NCBI GenBank assembly: GCA_946547105.1
Contig: CAMNOV010000001.1
Coordinates: 56,548-120,547 of the forward strand
Source of the DNA: an uncultured Clostridia bacterium
GTDB taxonomy: Bacteria > Bacillota > Clostridia > Oscillospirales > Oscillospiraceae
DNA length: 64,000 bases
Direction: 5' to 3'
The stretch's first letter is position 1, and every line of letters begins with the position of its first letter. The notes under the pieces are model-generated. The model was not told the origin of the DNA and made no database searches. It saw only the letters and a list, made by a program, of their open reading frames with translations. The position numbers and the translations under genes were made by a program. Positions 56,222 to 64,000 of this stretch are shown piece by piece.

Positions 56222-56993
56222 CATCTATGAGCAGCCGCCGATCCTGCGAGGGACGCCGGCGGAGCAGACGGTGCAGCTGCGGGACTACCTGGCCCGCATG
56301 GTCCGGGACATCAGAGCGGCCAGCTCTCCGGATGTGATCCGTCAGATCACGGAGGCGAGCGTCCGCGAGGCGTACAAAAACGAAGCGGCAGGCAGCCTGG
56401 AAAAGGCGAAGAACAGGATCGCGGCGCTCAAGGCGCTGATCCTCAAGACGGCTGACGACGTTTATCAGTACGTCGATCAAATCGTAACGGAACTCAACAG
56501 CGTGTATATTGCCAAGAGTGAGTTCGGCGAATACACGGAGACGATCCAGAGAATCATCGAGGAAACGGCCAGAGGGACCGTGGAAAGCTACCATTACACG
56601 GAGCTGATCGAGGCGCTCGGCGGAGATCTGGAGGACCTGGAGAGCGCGGTAACGATGATCAACGGACAGATCCGCCGCGGCGTCATTGAGGATCCGGAGA
56701 CGCATCAGCAGGTGCTCGGTATTGCGATCAGCGAGGAGCTGGAGCTCACCGGGCAGACGGTCGAAGAAAACGGCCTCGTATATTACTGCCTGGCACCGGG
56801 ACAGACGCTGGGCTTGTACACGAGCACCGGCTGGCAGTTTTGGATCAATGGTTATAAAGCCGGCTGGTTCAACAGCGGCGACGGGAAGCTGCACGTGGCC
56901 AATGTGCAGATCGAGAACTCGCTGCAGATCGGCGCCGGCTGGATCATGACGGCGGCCGGAGGCCTCGGCATCCGATACACAGGAGGGACATGA
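56154..56993 (+). CDS. Hypothetical virion protein (start uncertain)
   Basis: INNIYEQPPILRGTPAEQTVQLRDYLARMVRDIRAASS...; real start probably near 56200. Confidence 0.65.
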   Translation: MRDRGMCACSVSRGSWRWVPINNIYEQPPILRGTPAEQTVQLRDYLARMVRDIRAASSPDVIRQITEASVREAYKNEAAGSLEKAKNRIAALKALILKTADDVYQYVDQIVTELNSVYIAKSEFGEYTETIQRIIEETARGTVESYHYTELIEALGGDLEDLESAVTMINGQIRRGVIEDPETHQQVLGIAISEELELTGQTVEENGLVYYCLAPGQTLGLYTSTGWQFWINGYKAGWFNSGDGKLHVANVQIENSLQIGAGWIMTAAGGLGIRYTGGT

Positions 56994-57712
56994 TGAGTAA
57001 AACAACGGAAGCGGTCAGACTGGCCGTGCAGATGGCGAACGATCCGAAGTACGGATATGACCAGGCCAAGCGCTGGGGACCGGACTATGACTGTTCGTCC
57101 TTCATCACCGATGTGTGGGAGCGGGTCGGCGTCAAGCTCAAAAGCGCCGGCGCGAGCTACACGGGAAACTTCCGCGGCGTCGCCCAGGGACTTGGCTTCC
57201 GGGACGTCACGAAGCAGGTCGACGTGAGCAGCGGTGCCGGCCTGCAGTTGGGCGACGTCCTGCTGAACGAGCGAGCGCACATGGCGATGTTCATCGGCAA
57301 CGGTCAGCTCGTGCATGCAAGCATCAACGAGAAGGGAACCGTCACAGGCGGCCAGACCGGAGATCAGACCGGCAGGGAAATTTGCACGCGCGGGTATTAT
57401 AACTTCCCGTGGGACTGCGTGCTTCGGTACGGAGCAGAGGCGGAGAAGAGCGAGGAAAGCAAAACTTCGCCTGCCAGTAAGACAGATGATCTGCCGACGC
57501 TACGGCGCGGCGTGTACAAAAATCTAAGCGTGCTGGCCATGCAGGCCGTCCTGATCACTCGCGGATTCGACTGCGGCGATGACGGTGCCGACAGCGATTT
57601 CGGCGAGAATACGGAGAAAGCGGTCATGGCATTCCAAGAACACTATCGCCTTGAGGTCGACGGCGTATGCGGCCCCATCACCTGGGGCTGTCTGCTGGGG
57701 GTGAGAAAATGA
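56993..57712 (+). CDS. Endolysin: NlpC/P60-like peptidase plus peptidoglycan-binding domain
   Basis: DYDCSSFITDVWERVG...AHMAMFIGNGQLVHAS; C-terminal LQ-repeat PG-binding domain. Confidence 0.85.
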   Translation: MSKTTEAVRLAVQMANDPKYGYDQAKRWGPDYDCSSFITDVWERVGVKLKSAGASYTGNFRGVAQGLGFRDVTKQVDVSSGAGLQLGDVLLNERAHMAMFIGNGQLVHASINEKGTVTGGQTGDQTGREICTRGYYNFPWDCVLRYGAEAEKSEESKTSPASKTDDLPTLRRGVYKNLSVLAMQAVLITRGFDCGDDGADSDFGENTEKAVMAFQEHYRLEVDGVCGPITWGCLLGVRK

Positions 57713-58941
57713 TTGCGAAGGTGAGCGGATCCCATTGTAAGATTCTAAATACAGAGCAGCTTGCTGCCGGCAGCGTCGGCATCTACCCGATCACGGTGCA
57801 GCTCAGCGAGGAGTGGCAGGAGCTCGACGGGGTGATTGCAGTCTTCTCGACCTATGGCGTCTCGATCGACGTCAACGTTTCGGGAGACGGCGCGGTGATC
57901 AAGATCCCGCATGAGGTGTTGGAGGTCGACGACGCGCCCGTGCATCTTGGATTCGATGGGAAGCGGCAGGACGGGACTGTAGTGCGCAGGACCGTGCCGG
58001 TCCTTCTTGGAAATGCAGCCCACACGCTGTCGCCGTCCGATGAGAACGAGGGGGAGGTGACGCCGAGCCTGGTCGCACAGATTCAGGCAATTGCAAATGC
58101 CCTTTCCGTCTCTGCCTCCAAGAGCGGCAACACCGTGACGATCACGATCACAAGACACAATTCCACGACCGGGGAGACTGACACCGAGACCGTAACCTTA
58201 AACGACGGAGACAAAGGAGATAAGGGAGACAAAGGAGACAAAGGAGATAAGGGCGACAAGGGCGACAAGGGAAATACCGGCGCAACAGGCGCCGCCGGCA
58301 AAGATGGATCCCAGTTCTGGTTTACCTCTACAGAACCGATTCTGGTTTCTGAGTCCATCGGAGGCGGAGGCGATGCGGGGCTCACTTCCCTGGGAGGCGG
58401 ATTTAGCCCGATCAGCATCCCGATCAGCATTTCCTATTGGCAGTTCACGATCAGCGATCTGTCCGGACCGAGCACTGGTTCCACGCCGAAGGAAGGAGAC
58501 ATCGTTTTCTGCGGCACGTACTATTATGAGATCTCTTTTATCTCCGGAAGCTACGCGCGGGCATATGCCAGACAGAACCTTAAAGGAGATACTGGCGAGA
58601 CCGGCGCGACGGGTCCAACCGGCGCGACGGGATCGCAGGGGCCTCAGGGCGAACAAGGACCTGCTGGGCCTGCTGGTGCTGACGGCGCACAAGGCGAAAA
58701 GGGAGACAAGGGCGATAAAGGCGACACGGGTGCCACGGGAGCAACAGGGGCCACTGGCAATACTGGCCCTCAAGGTCCCGCAGGCGCTGACGGCGACGAC
58801 GGGACGACCTTCACGCCGAGCGTTTCTTCCGCGGGGGTCATCAGCTGGACGAACGACGGCGGGAAGACAAACCCGCAGAGCGTCGACCTGGTGTCCGCGG
58901 TCATCAATGCGCTGCCGAGCGCCGTGGGGGTGATGTTCTAA
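57709..58941 (+). CDS. Tail fibre/adhesin with collagen-like Gly-X-Y repeats
   Basis: (GDK)7, GATGATGPTGATGSQGPQGEQGPAGPAGADG... Confidence 0.85.
   Translation: MIAKVSGSHCKILNTEQLAAGSVGIYPITVQLSEEWQELDGVIAVFSTYGVSIDVNVSGDGAVIKIPHEVLEVDDAPVHLGFDGKRQDGTVVRRTVPVLLGNAAHTLSPSDENEGEVTPSLVAQIQAIANALSVSASKSGNTVTITITRHNSTTGETDTETVTLNDGDKGDKGDKGDKGDKGDKGDKGNTGATGAAGKDGSQFWFTSTEPILVSESIGGGGDAGLTSLGGGFSPISIPISISYWQFTISDLSGPSTGSTPKEGDIVFCGTYYYEISFISGSYARAYARQNLKGDTGETGATGPTGATGSQGPQGEQGPAGPAGADGAQGEKGDKGDKGDTGATGATGATGNTGPQGPAGADGDDGTTFTPSVSSAGVISWTNDGGKTNPQSVDLVSAVINALPSAVGVMF
58207..58269 (+). repeat. Seven 9-bp tandem units encoding GDK
   Basis: GGAGACAAA/GGAGATAAG/GGCGACAAG units. Confidence 0.9.
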
Positions 58942-59166
58942 ATGAGCAAGAGAGCCTGGCTCGGAAAAAGCAAGAAGACTCTCGAGAGCATCAGTAAAGA
59001 ACAGATACGGCGCGTAGAAGATCCGACGCTCAGAACCATCCTCATTTTTCGAATTGAAAAAAATATGACGGTGTCTGAGATATCCGATGAATTGCACTAC
59101 TGCCTTCGACACACATACAGGCTAATTAAAAAGGCTGCGCAAGCGGCCAAAGAAAGGATGAACTGA
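58942..59166 (+). CDS. Small HTH protein (74 aa)
   Basis: MTVSEISDELHYCLRHTYRLIKKAAQAAKERMN, helix-turn-helix-like. Confidence 0.7.
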   Translation: MSKRAWLGKSKKTLESISKEQIRRVEDPTLRTILIFRIEKNMTVSEISDELHYCLRHTYRLIKKAAQAAKERMN

Positions 59167-59168
59167 AC

Positions 59169-59504
59169 ATGGAAGCGTACAAGGAAAGAATGATCGAGGA
59201 GTACAAGCAGCTCAAGGAGCGGTACAATAAGCTGCACCGCCTGCTCGTGAAGTACGACGCAGGAACGCTTGACTTCACGCTGAACTGCCCGGTTGATCTG
59301 CTTCGCAGGCAGGCAGAGGCCATGTGGGACTATCTGTATATTCTGGAGGTCCGGGCAGAAATCGAAGGCGTTCCGCTGGAAGACCTCGGCGAAAGTGTCA
59401 GTGCTGAACCGATTGACGCCTCGCCGATCGACCTCTCGCCGTTCAAACCGATCGCCCCGATCCCGACCCCTCGGCCTGTTGAGCCGATCAAAGAAGACAA
59501 ATAA
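59169..59504 (+). CDS. Hypothetical phage protein
   Basis: 111 aa coiled-coil N-terminus, Pro-rich C-terminus. Confidence 0.7.
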   Translation: MEAYKERMIEEYKQLKERYNKLHRLLVKYDAGTLDFTLNCPVDLLRRQAEAMWDYLYILEVRAEIEGVPLEDLGESVSAEPIDASPIDLSPFKPIAPIPTPRPVEPIKEDK

Positions 59505-59523
59505 GAGCAAAGGAGAAATAACA

Positions 59524-60006
59524 ATGAATGCACCTGATAAAGCAACCGAAATCAAGGCCGCAATCACAATGATGATCACTTTCTTCACTTCCCTTTGGGG
59601 CTGGCTCGGATGGGCTGTGATCGTCTTTCTGTTCTGCCTGGTCATGGACTACATCACCGGGTCCTGGGCAGCCAGAGCAAAAGGGGAGTGGTCAAGCAAG
59701 ATCGCCCGAGAGGGCCTGTGGCATAAGCTGGGCGAGATCGTCGCACTGCTGGTCGCAGCCATGTGCGACATCGCGGTAAAAGTTATCCTTGAAAGCACTG
59801 CGGCGCCGCTCCTGGGGACGATCCAGTACGAGAATTATTTGACAATGATCGTGGCCATCTGGTACATATTTACGGAGCTCGGCTCTATTATTGAAAATGC
59901 AGGTGAGCTGGGAGCTCCGATCCCGAAATGGCTGACGAAGGGAATCGCAAAATTTAGAGGGAAAATTGACGACGCAATCCCGGAGGAAGCAAAAGAGACT
60001 GAATAA
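59524..60006 (+). CDS. Phage holin (toxin secretion/phage lysis holin-like)
   Basis: Two to three TMs, FLFCLVMDYITGSWAARAKGEWSSKIAREGLWHKLGEIVALLVA. Confidence 0.85.
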   Translation: MNAPDKATEIKAAITMMITFFTSLWGWLGWAVIVFLFCLVMDYITGSWAARAKGEWSSKIAREGLWHKLGEIVALLVAAMCDIAVKVILESTAAPLLGTIQYENYLTMIVAIWYIFTELGSIIENAGELGAPIPKWLTKGIAKFRGKIDDAIPEEAKETE

Positions 60007-60012
60007 TACAAC

Positions 60013-60049
60013 AGCGCCTCGGCCTTCGCCGGGGCGCTGGTTTTTATTA
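60013..60049 (+). terminator. Intrinsic terminator just before attR
   Basis: CAGCGCCTCGGccttcgCCGGGGCGCTGGTTTTTATT. Confidence 0.88.
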
Positions 60050-60065
60050 TCTGTTTTTGGAACTT

Positions 60066-60076
60066 GGCGGACCGGA
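60066..60076 (+). repeat. attR core GGCGGACCGGA
   Basis: Identical to 21454-21464. Confidence 0.88.
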
Positions 60077-60572
60077 TGGGGAGCTTGGCGCTTCCATGCG
60101 TTATCTGAGCCAGCGCTTTTCCATGCCGTATCCCGAGCTGAAAGGGCTGCTGACCGATATCGGCACCGAAGAGCTGGGCCATCTGGAAATGGTCGGCGCG
60201 ATCATTCATCAGCTGACGCGGAGCATGAGCCCGGAAGAGATCAAGAAGGCAGGCTTTGACACCTATTTTGTCGATCACACCGCCGGCGTCTATCCGACGG
60301 CCGCTTCCGGCTTTCCATGGAACGCAGCCTCGATCGCTGTCAAGGGCGATGTCATCACCGACCTGAGCGAGGATATGGGCGCCGAGCAGAAAGCCCGCAC
60401 GACCTATGACAATATCCTGCGGCTTTCCGATGATCCCGACGTCAACAATGTCATCCGCTTCCTTCGTGAAAGGGAAGTGGTGCACTTCCAGCGCTTCGGC
60501 GAAGGGCTGCGGCTTGCCATGGATAAAATGGACAGCAAAAACTTCTATGCGGTCAATCCCGCTTTTGACTGA
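60066..60572 (+). pseudogene. cotJC: 3' fragment of cotJC (Mn-catalase-like spore coat protein)
   Basis: GGPDGELGASMRYLSQRFSMPYPELKGLLTDIGTEELGHLEMVGAIIHQLTR...NPAFD*; lacks its own start. Confidence 0.94.
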
Positions 60573-60591
60573 AAGCGAAAATCATTCAGCC

Positions 60592-60630
60592 ACGGAGCAT
60601 CGCTCACGATACTCCGTGGCCTTTTTTACG
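60592..60630. terminator. Intrinsic terminator
   Basis: GCCACGGAGcatcgctcacgatACTCCGTGGCCTTTTTT. Confidence 0.82.
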
Positions 60631-61302
60631 GATGTAAAGGATGTTACTGACCAGATGGATACTGTACTTTTTGACGTAAGCTAAGTATTCCTCACGGTTG
60701 ATGTAATATTTTCTGCCCCAGGAGGCGATCCGGATCCATTGATCGTCCATCCCGGTAATGGTCACGTAATGAGCATGCGTCTGAGGTCCCGGGATATATG
60801 CGCCGTCGCTGCGCTGAACGTAGAACCTCAGCTGATGATGCTGCCAGAAAAGAGGGAAGTTCGGGCCGATGGAAAAAATAACGGGTATATCCTGTTCCAA
60901 CAGTTCCTGGACCGAAGACCAAAGCCTGGCGTAAGGAACGCCCCAGAATGCGAAAAAGGGGAGCCGGTATTTCAAAAAGAAAGCGTTGATGCCGATCGCC
61001 AGGCTGACTCCGTTGATACCGTGTCCGGGGATCAGCGGGAAATATTTTTTTCTGTATTCATGCAGGAGTGAAAGATACTGCTGCCGGTCCAAAGGCCAGA
61101 CGGAGGGAAACATAGCGTTTTGACCGCGCTGTCTAGGATCCGCATGATAGCGGCATAGATAGAGAAACAGGTCCAGCGCGGCAATCGCGCCGCAGCCAAC
61201 CGTCCGCTCCGTTTTGTTTTCCGAACACATTTGATTGCCGCCATAGCTGACGGCCGGACCGTTCGAAACGGAAACATACGGATGTTTGAGTTGGAAGAGC
61301 AT
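60604..61302 (-). CDS. Hypothetical protein, C39/papain-like peptidase fold possible
   Basis: VGCGAIAALDLFLY (Cys), QTHAHYVTITGMDD (His). Confidence 0.6.
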   Translation of the reverse strand: MLFQLKHPYVSVSNGPAVSYGGNQMCSENKTERTVGCGAIAALDLFLYLCRYHADPRQRGQNAMFPSVWPLDRQQYLSLLHEYRKKYFPLIPGHGINGVSLAIGINAFFLKYRLPFFAFWGVPYARLWSSVQELLEQDIPVIFSIGPNFPLFWQHHQLRFYVQRSDGAYIPGPQTHAHYVTITGMDDQWIRIASWGRKYYINREEYLAYVKKYSIHLVSNILYIRKKGHGVS

Positions 61303-61508
61303 GTTTTCATCTTCCTTTCTATTGCTGAGATCAGTATATCAGCAGGCAGCCGTTTGCGCAAGCCGGCAATCTAATTCTTATGATCCTTAGGAATTTTCTG
61401 TTTTCCTTGAAAATACAAAACATATGGTGTATAATGCTAAAAGATTTTTTGAAAGGATCACTTGTAGCGTTTTACGTTACATTTTACTATACAGCGAGGA
61501 TAACCGTT

Positions 61509-63032
61509 ATGAAGAAAACCCGTTTATTTTCCGTTATCTCCTTTATTGTCCTGATAGCAGTTTCCATCCTGTTTGGCTATCACGTGTACCGTTCTCAGCT
61601 GATCCCTGAAAGGCTGCTTCTGCTTGCCCTTATTCTTTATATTATTGTTTTCTGCCTTCTCGTGCTGCTCGTTTTCCGCTCCAAGCAGCGTTTCCTGACC
61701 GTTCTCGGCGGGATATTATGTCTTGCTCTCTGCGTTGTTCTGCTTGCGACCACCATGTATTTCAATCGCGCAGTCAATGCCGCCCAGACGATCACGACAA
61801 CGAAAACAGAAGTATCTAACGTCAGCGTTTATATGCTGAGTGATCGGACGGACGAATCCACTGCCCTGACCGTTGAGATGACCTACGGCATCCTGAACGA
61901 GCAGGATCGCGCGAATACCGACAAGGTCATTGACAAATTGCAGGAAGAGCTGGAAGGCTCGCTGAATATCCGTCCGTTTGACAGCTTATCCGGACTTTTT
62001 GACGCTCTCCTTCATCAAGACGTCGATGCAGTCATTGTAAACAGCGCATTCCTGCAGCTCCTGAATGAAACCGAAGGATATGAAAACCTGGAAAGCCAGC
62101 TGCGCGAGATCCACAAAGTTCAGGTCATTGAAGAAAAAACGGAAGAAAAACCTGCTCCCACAAAAAAACCGGTTACCGTAAAGCCGGAGAAGACCCAGAG
62201 CGAACCTGAGAAGAAGGATTGCTTCATTGTCTATCTCAGCGGCATCGATACGCGCGGCTCACAAATGATCGAAAAGAGCCGTTCCGACGTGAACGTTCTG
62301 GCTGTCGTCAACCCGAATACGCATCAGATTCTGCTGCTCACCACGCCCCGCGACTACTATGTGACGCTGCAGTTTGAGGATTATCAGTCCTACATCAAAG
62401 ACAAGCTGACGCACGCCGGCATGTACGGCGTCCAGGTGTCCATGGATACTTTGGGCCTGCTTTACGATATTGATGTCGATTATTATTTCCGCGTCAATTT
62501 CACTGGCTTTGTTGATATCGTCAACGCGCTCGGCGGAGTTACTGTTGAATCTGAGAGCGAATTCTGGGAAAGAAGCGGACCGAATCTCTACCATTTCTAT
62601 GAGGGCCCCAATCAGCTCAACGGCGAAGAATCCCTTGTCTTTGTTCGCGCGCGCGAGGCGATCGGCGATCAGCAGCGCGGCCGCAACCATATGGCATTTA
62701 TCAGAGCCGTCATCGATAAAGCGACTTCTTCCGATCTGCTCCGGAATTTTGATGATATCGTCAAATCCGTGGAAGGCAGCTTTGAAACCAGCATGCCTTA
62801 TGATCTGATCAGAGATCTGGTAAAAGATCAGATCGAAACGGCGCCTAAATGGAACATCGTCAGCTATGCCGTGTCGGGTGACGGCGCCAGCGCGCAGGTT
62901 TATTCTCTGGACATTGACGTGTTCGTCTTCCTCCCCAATCTCACAACTGTTGAAACGGCCAAGGGCCTGATTCAGCAGGTGCTGAACGGCGAAGAAATCG
63001 TCGCACCCGAACCGACGCCCAGACCTTGGTAA
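61509..63032 (+). CDS. LytR-CpsA-Psr family protein
   Basis: YLSGIDTRG...LLTTPRDYYVTL...RAREAIGDQQRGRNHMAFIRAV. Confidence 0.92.
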   Translation: MKKTRLFSVISFIVLIAVSILFGYHVYRSQLIPERLLLLALILYIIVFCLLVLLVFRSKQRFLTVLGGILCLALCVVLLATTMYFNRAVNAAQTITTTKTEVSNVSVYMLSDRTDESTALTVEMTYGILNEQDRANTDKVIDKLQEELEGSLNIRPFDSLSGLFDALLHQDVDAVIVNSAFLQLLNETEGYENLESQLREIHKVQVIEEKTEEKPAPTKKPVTVKPEKTQSEPEKKDCFIVYLSGIDTRGSQMIEKSRSDVNVLAVVNPNTHQILLLTTPRDYYVTLQFEDYQSYIKDKLTHAGMYGVQVSMDTLGLLYDIDVDYYFRVNFTGFVDIVNALGGVTVESESEFWERSGPNLYHFYEGPNQLNGEESLVFVRAREAIGDQQRGRNHMAFIRAVIDKATSSDLLRNFDDIVKSVEGSFETSMPYDLIRDLVKDQIETAPKWNIVSYAVSGDGASAQVYSLDIDVFVFLPNLTTVETAKGLIQQVLNGEEIVAPEPTPRPW

Positions 63033-63042
63033 ACAAAAACAA

Positions 63043-63083
63043 GAGCCAGACGGCCGATCAGCCGTCTGGCTCTTGTTTTATTA
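63043..63083. terminator. Bidirectional intrinsic terminator
   Basis: AACAAGAGCCAGACGGCcgatcaGCCGTCTGGCTCTTGTTTTATT. Confidence 0.9.
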
Positions 63084-63090
63084 TTTCAGT

Positions 63091-64000
63091 TTACGCAAGG
63101 ACCTTTTTCAGTCTCGCATAGCGGGGGAGGGAGTGCTCCATCGGGATCTTGGGCTCGCCCTGGATCAGAGGCAGAACGTAATCGATCAGTTCCTGCTTGA
63201 CACCGTTGTGCTCGTCGTTGATCCAAGCCAGGGGAATCTTCTTCTCGTAGTTGGCGGTCGAAGCAAGCGGAACCAGCGTCAGCTCGCAGGTATACTTGCC
63301 GTCGTCCATATTGCGGTGGAAGGCGACCATATAGCCGGAGGTACCCTTGACCGCTTCCTCTACGGCTCTCTTGCCGGCGGCATAAGCTTCCTTGATATCG
63401 GTCTCAGACGCGATATGCGCCGCGCAGCGCTGCAGCAGGCTCAGCTCGATACCGCGGACCTTGGCGCCGGTCTTCGCCTTGACAAGATTGGCCAGCATGG
63501 AAGCCAGGCCGCCCAGCTGCGCATGACCGAAGCCGTCGGTCGCGGAGGTTTTTGCTTCGGAAACGAAGCTGCCATCCGCATAATGGATGCCCTCGGAAAC
63601 CGCAACCAGAACTTTTCCGTTCTTCTGGTACACACTCTCAATATCGGCAAAGAACTGATCCATATCAAAGTCGGTCTCCGGCAGATAGATCAGATCCGGA
63701 CCGGAACCGAAATAAGTCGCCAGACCGGAGCTCGCCGCCAGCCAGCCGGCGTGACGGCCCATGATCTCGACGATCGTGATCATGCCGTTGTCATAAACGC
63801 GGGAGTCCTTGCTGATCTCCATGCAGGAGGTCGCAATATACTTGGCGGCGCTGCCAAAGCCGGGGCAGTGGTCCGTGCCAAAGAGGTCGTTATCGATCGT
63901 CTTGGGGACGCCCATCACGCGGCATTCGTAGCCGACAGATTCCATATAACGGCTGATCTTGTTGCAGGTATCCATGGAGTCGTTGCCGCCGTTGTAGAAG
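63091..64000 (-). CDS. 6-phosphofructokinase (partial, runs off window)
   Basis: GGNDSMDTCNKISRYM...GVPKTIDNDL; start lies beyond 64000. Confidence 0.93.
   Translation of the reverse strand, partial: FYNGGNDSMDTCNKISRYMESVGYECRVMGVPKTIDNDLFGTDHCPGFGSAAKYIATSCMEISKDSRVYDNGMITIVEIMGRHAGWLAASSGLATYFGSGPDLIYLPETDFDMDQFFADIESVYQKNGKVLVAVSEGIHYADGSFVSEAKTSATDGFGHAQLGGLASMLANLVKAKTGAKVRGIELSLLQRCAAHIASETDIKEAYAAGKRAVEEAVKGTSGYMVAFHRNMDDGKYTCELTLVPLASTANYEKKIPLAWINDEHNGVKQELIDYVLPLIQGEPKIPMEHSLPRYARLKKVLA

Larger units (their letters stand above)
21454..60065. mobile_element. Prophage inserted in cotJC (~38.6 kb), podovirus-like, large-serine-recombinase type
   Basis: 11-bp identical cores at 21454-21464 and 60066-60076; recombinase, repressor, terminase, portal, capsid, endolysin and holin inside. 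Confidence 0.94.

Noticed and set aside
53954-56224. 756-aa minus-strand ORF
   Set aside because: Antisense to tail genes; no recognisable domain.
58207-58790. CRISPR-like repeats
   Set aside because: In-frame collagen-like codon repeats without spacers; no cas genes in window.

Overview
The window is Firmicutes/Clostridia-type chromosome, judging from its spore-former genes and gene order, interrupted by a ~38.6 kb prophage (about 21454..60065). Left flank: rlmN, PP2C phosphatase, PASTA kinase prkC, rsgA, a small membrane ORF, spoVM, a DUF3794/LysM SipL-like gene, a DUF1858-like gene, a YebC-family gene, SLH/transglutaminase and VanX-like proteins, rnpB (minus strand), murD, a YnbB-like gene, a yunB-like gene, ligA, a Y-family polymerase with a YolD-like partner, and lplA. 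A cotJ operon follows, with cotJA and cotJB apparently fused. The prophage sits inside cotJC: codons 1-34 are at 21367..21464 and the rest resumes in frame at 60066..60572. The halves share an 11-bp core, GGCGGACCGGA, and rejoining there restores ...QYGGPDGELGASMRYL.... A large serine recombinase gene abuts the left junction. This is the architecture of skin/SPbeta-type elements that split sporulation genes, and it is the main candidate system here. The phage looks podovirus-like (N4-gp56-type capsid, portal, terminase, no visible tape measure or tail sheath). It encodes a Prp-like cysteine protease, and both its scaffold and capsid N-termini carry an L27-type ...LGLQFFA... motif. It also encodes a sigma-70-like factor, and a conserved ~47-bp element lies upstream of both late transcription units. 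Other observations are an AT-rich cassette flanked by direct repeats, a foreign-looking domain in a 2834-aa virion protein, and several operators and hairpins. All calls come from reading sequence and translations; no database search or folding was run.
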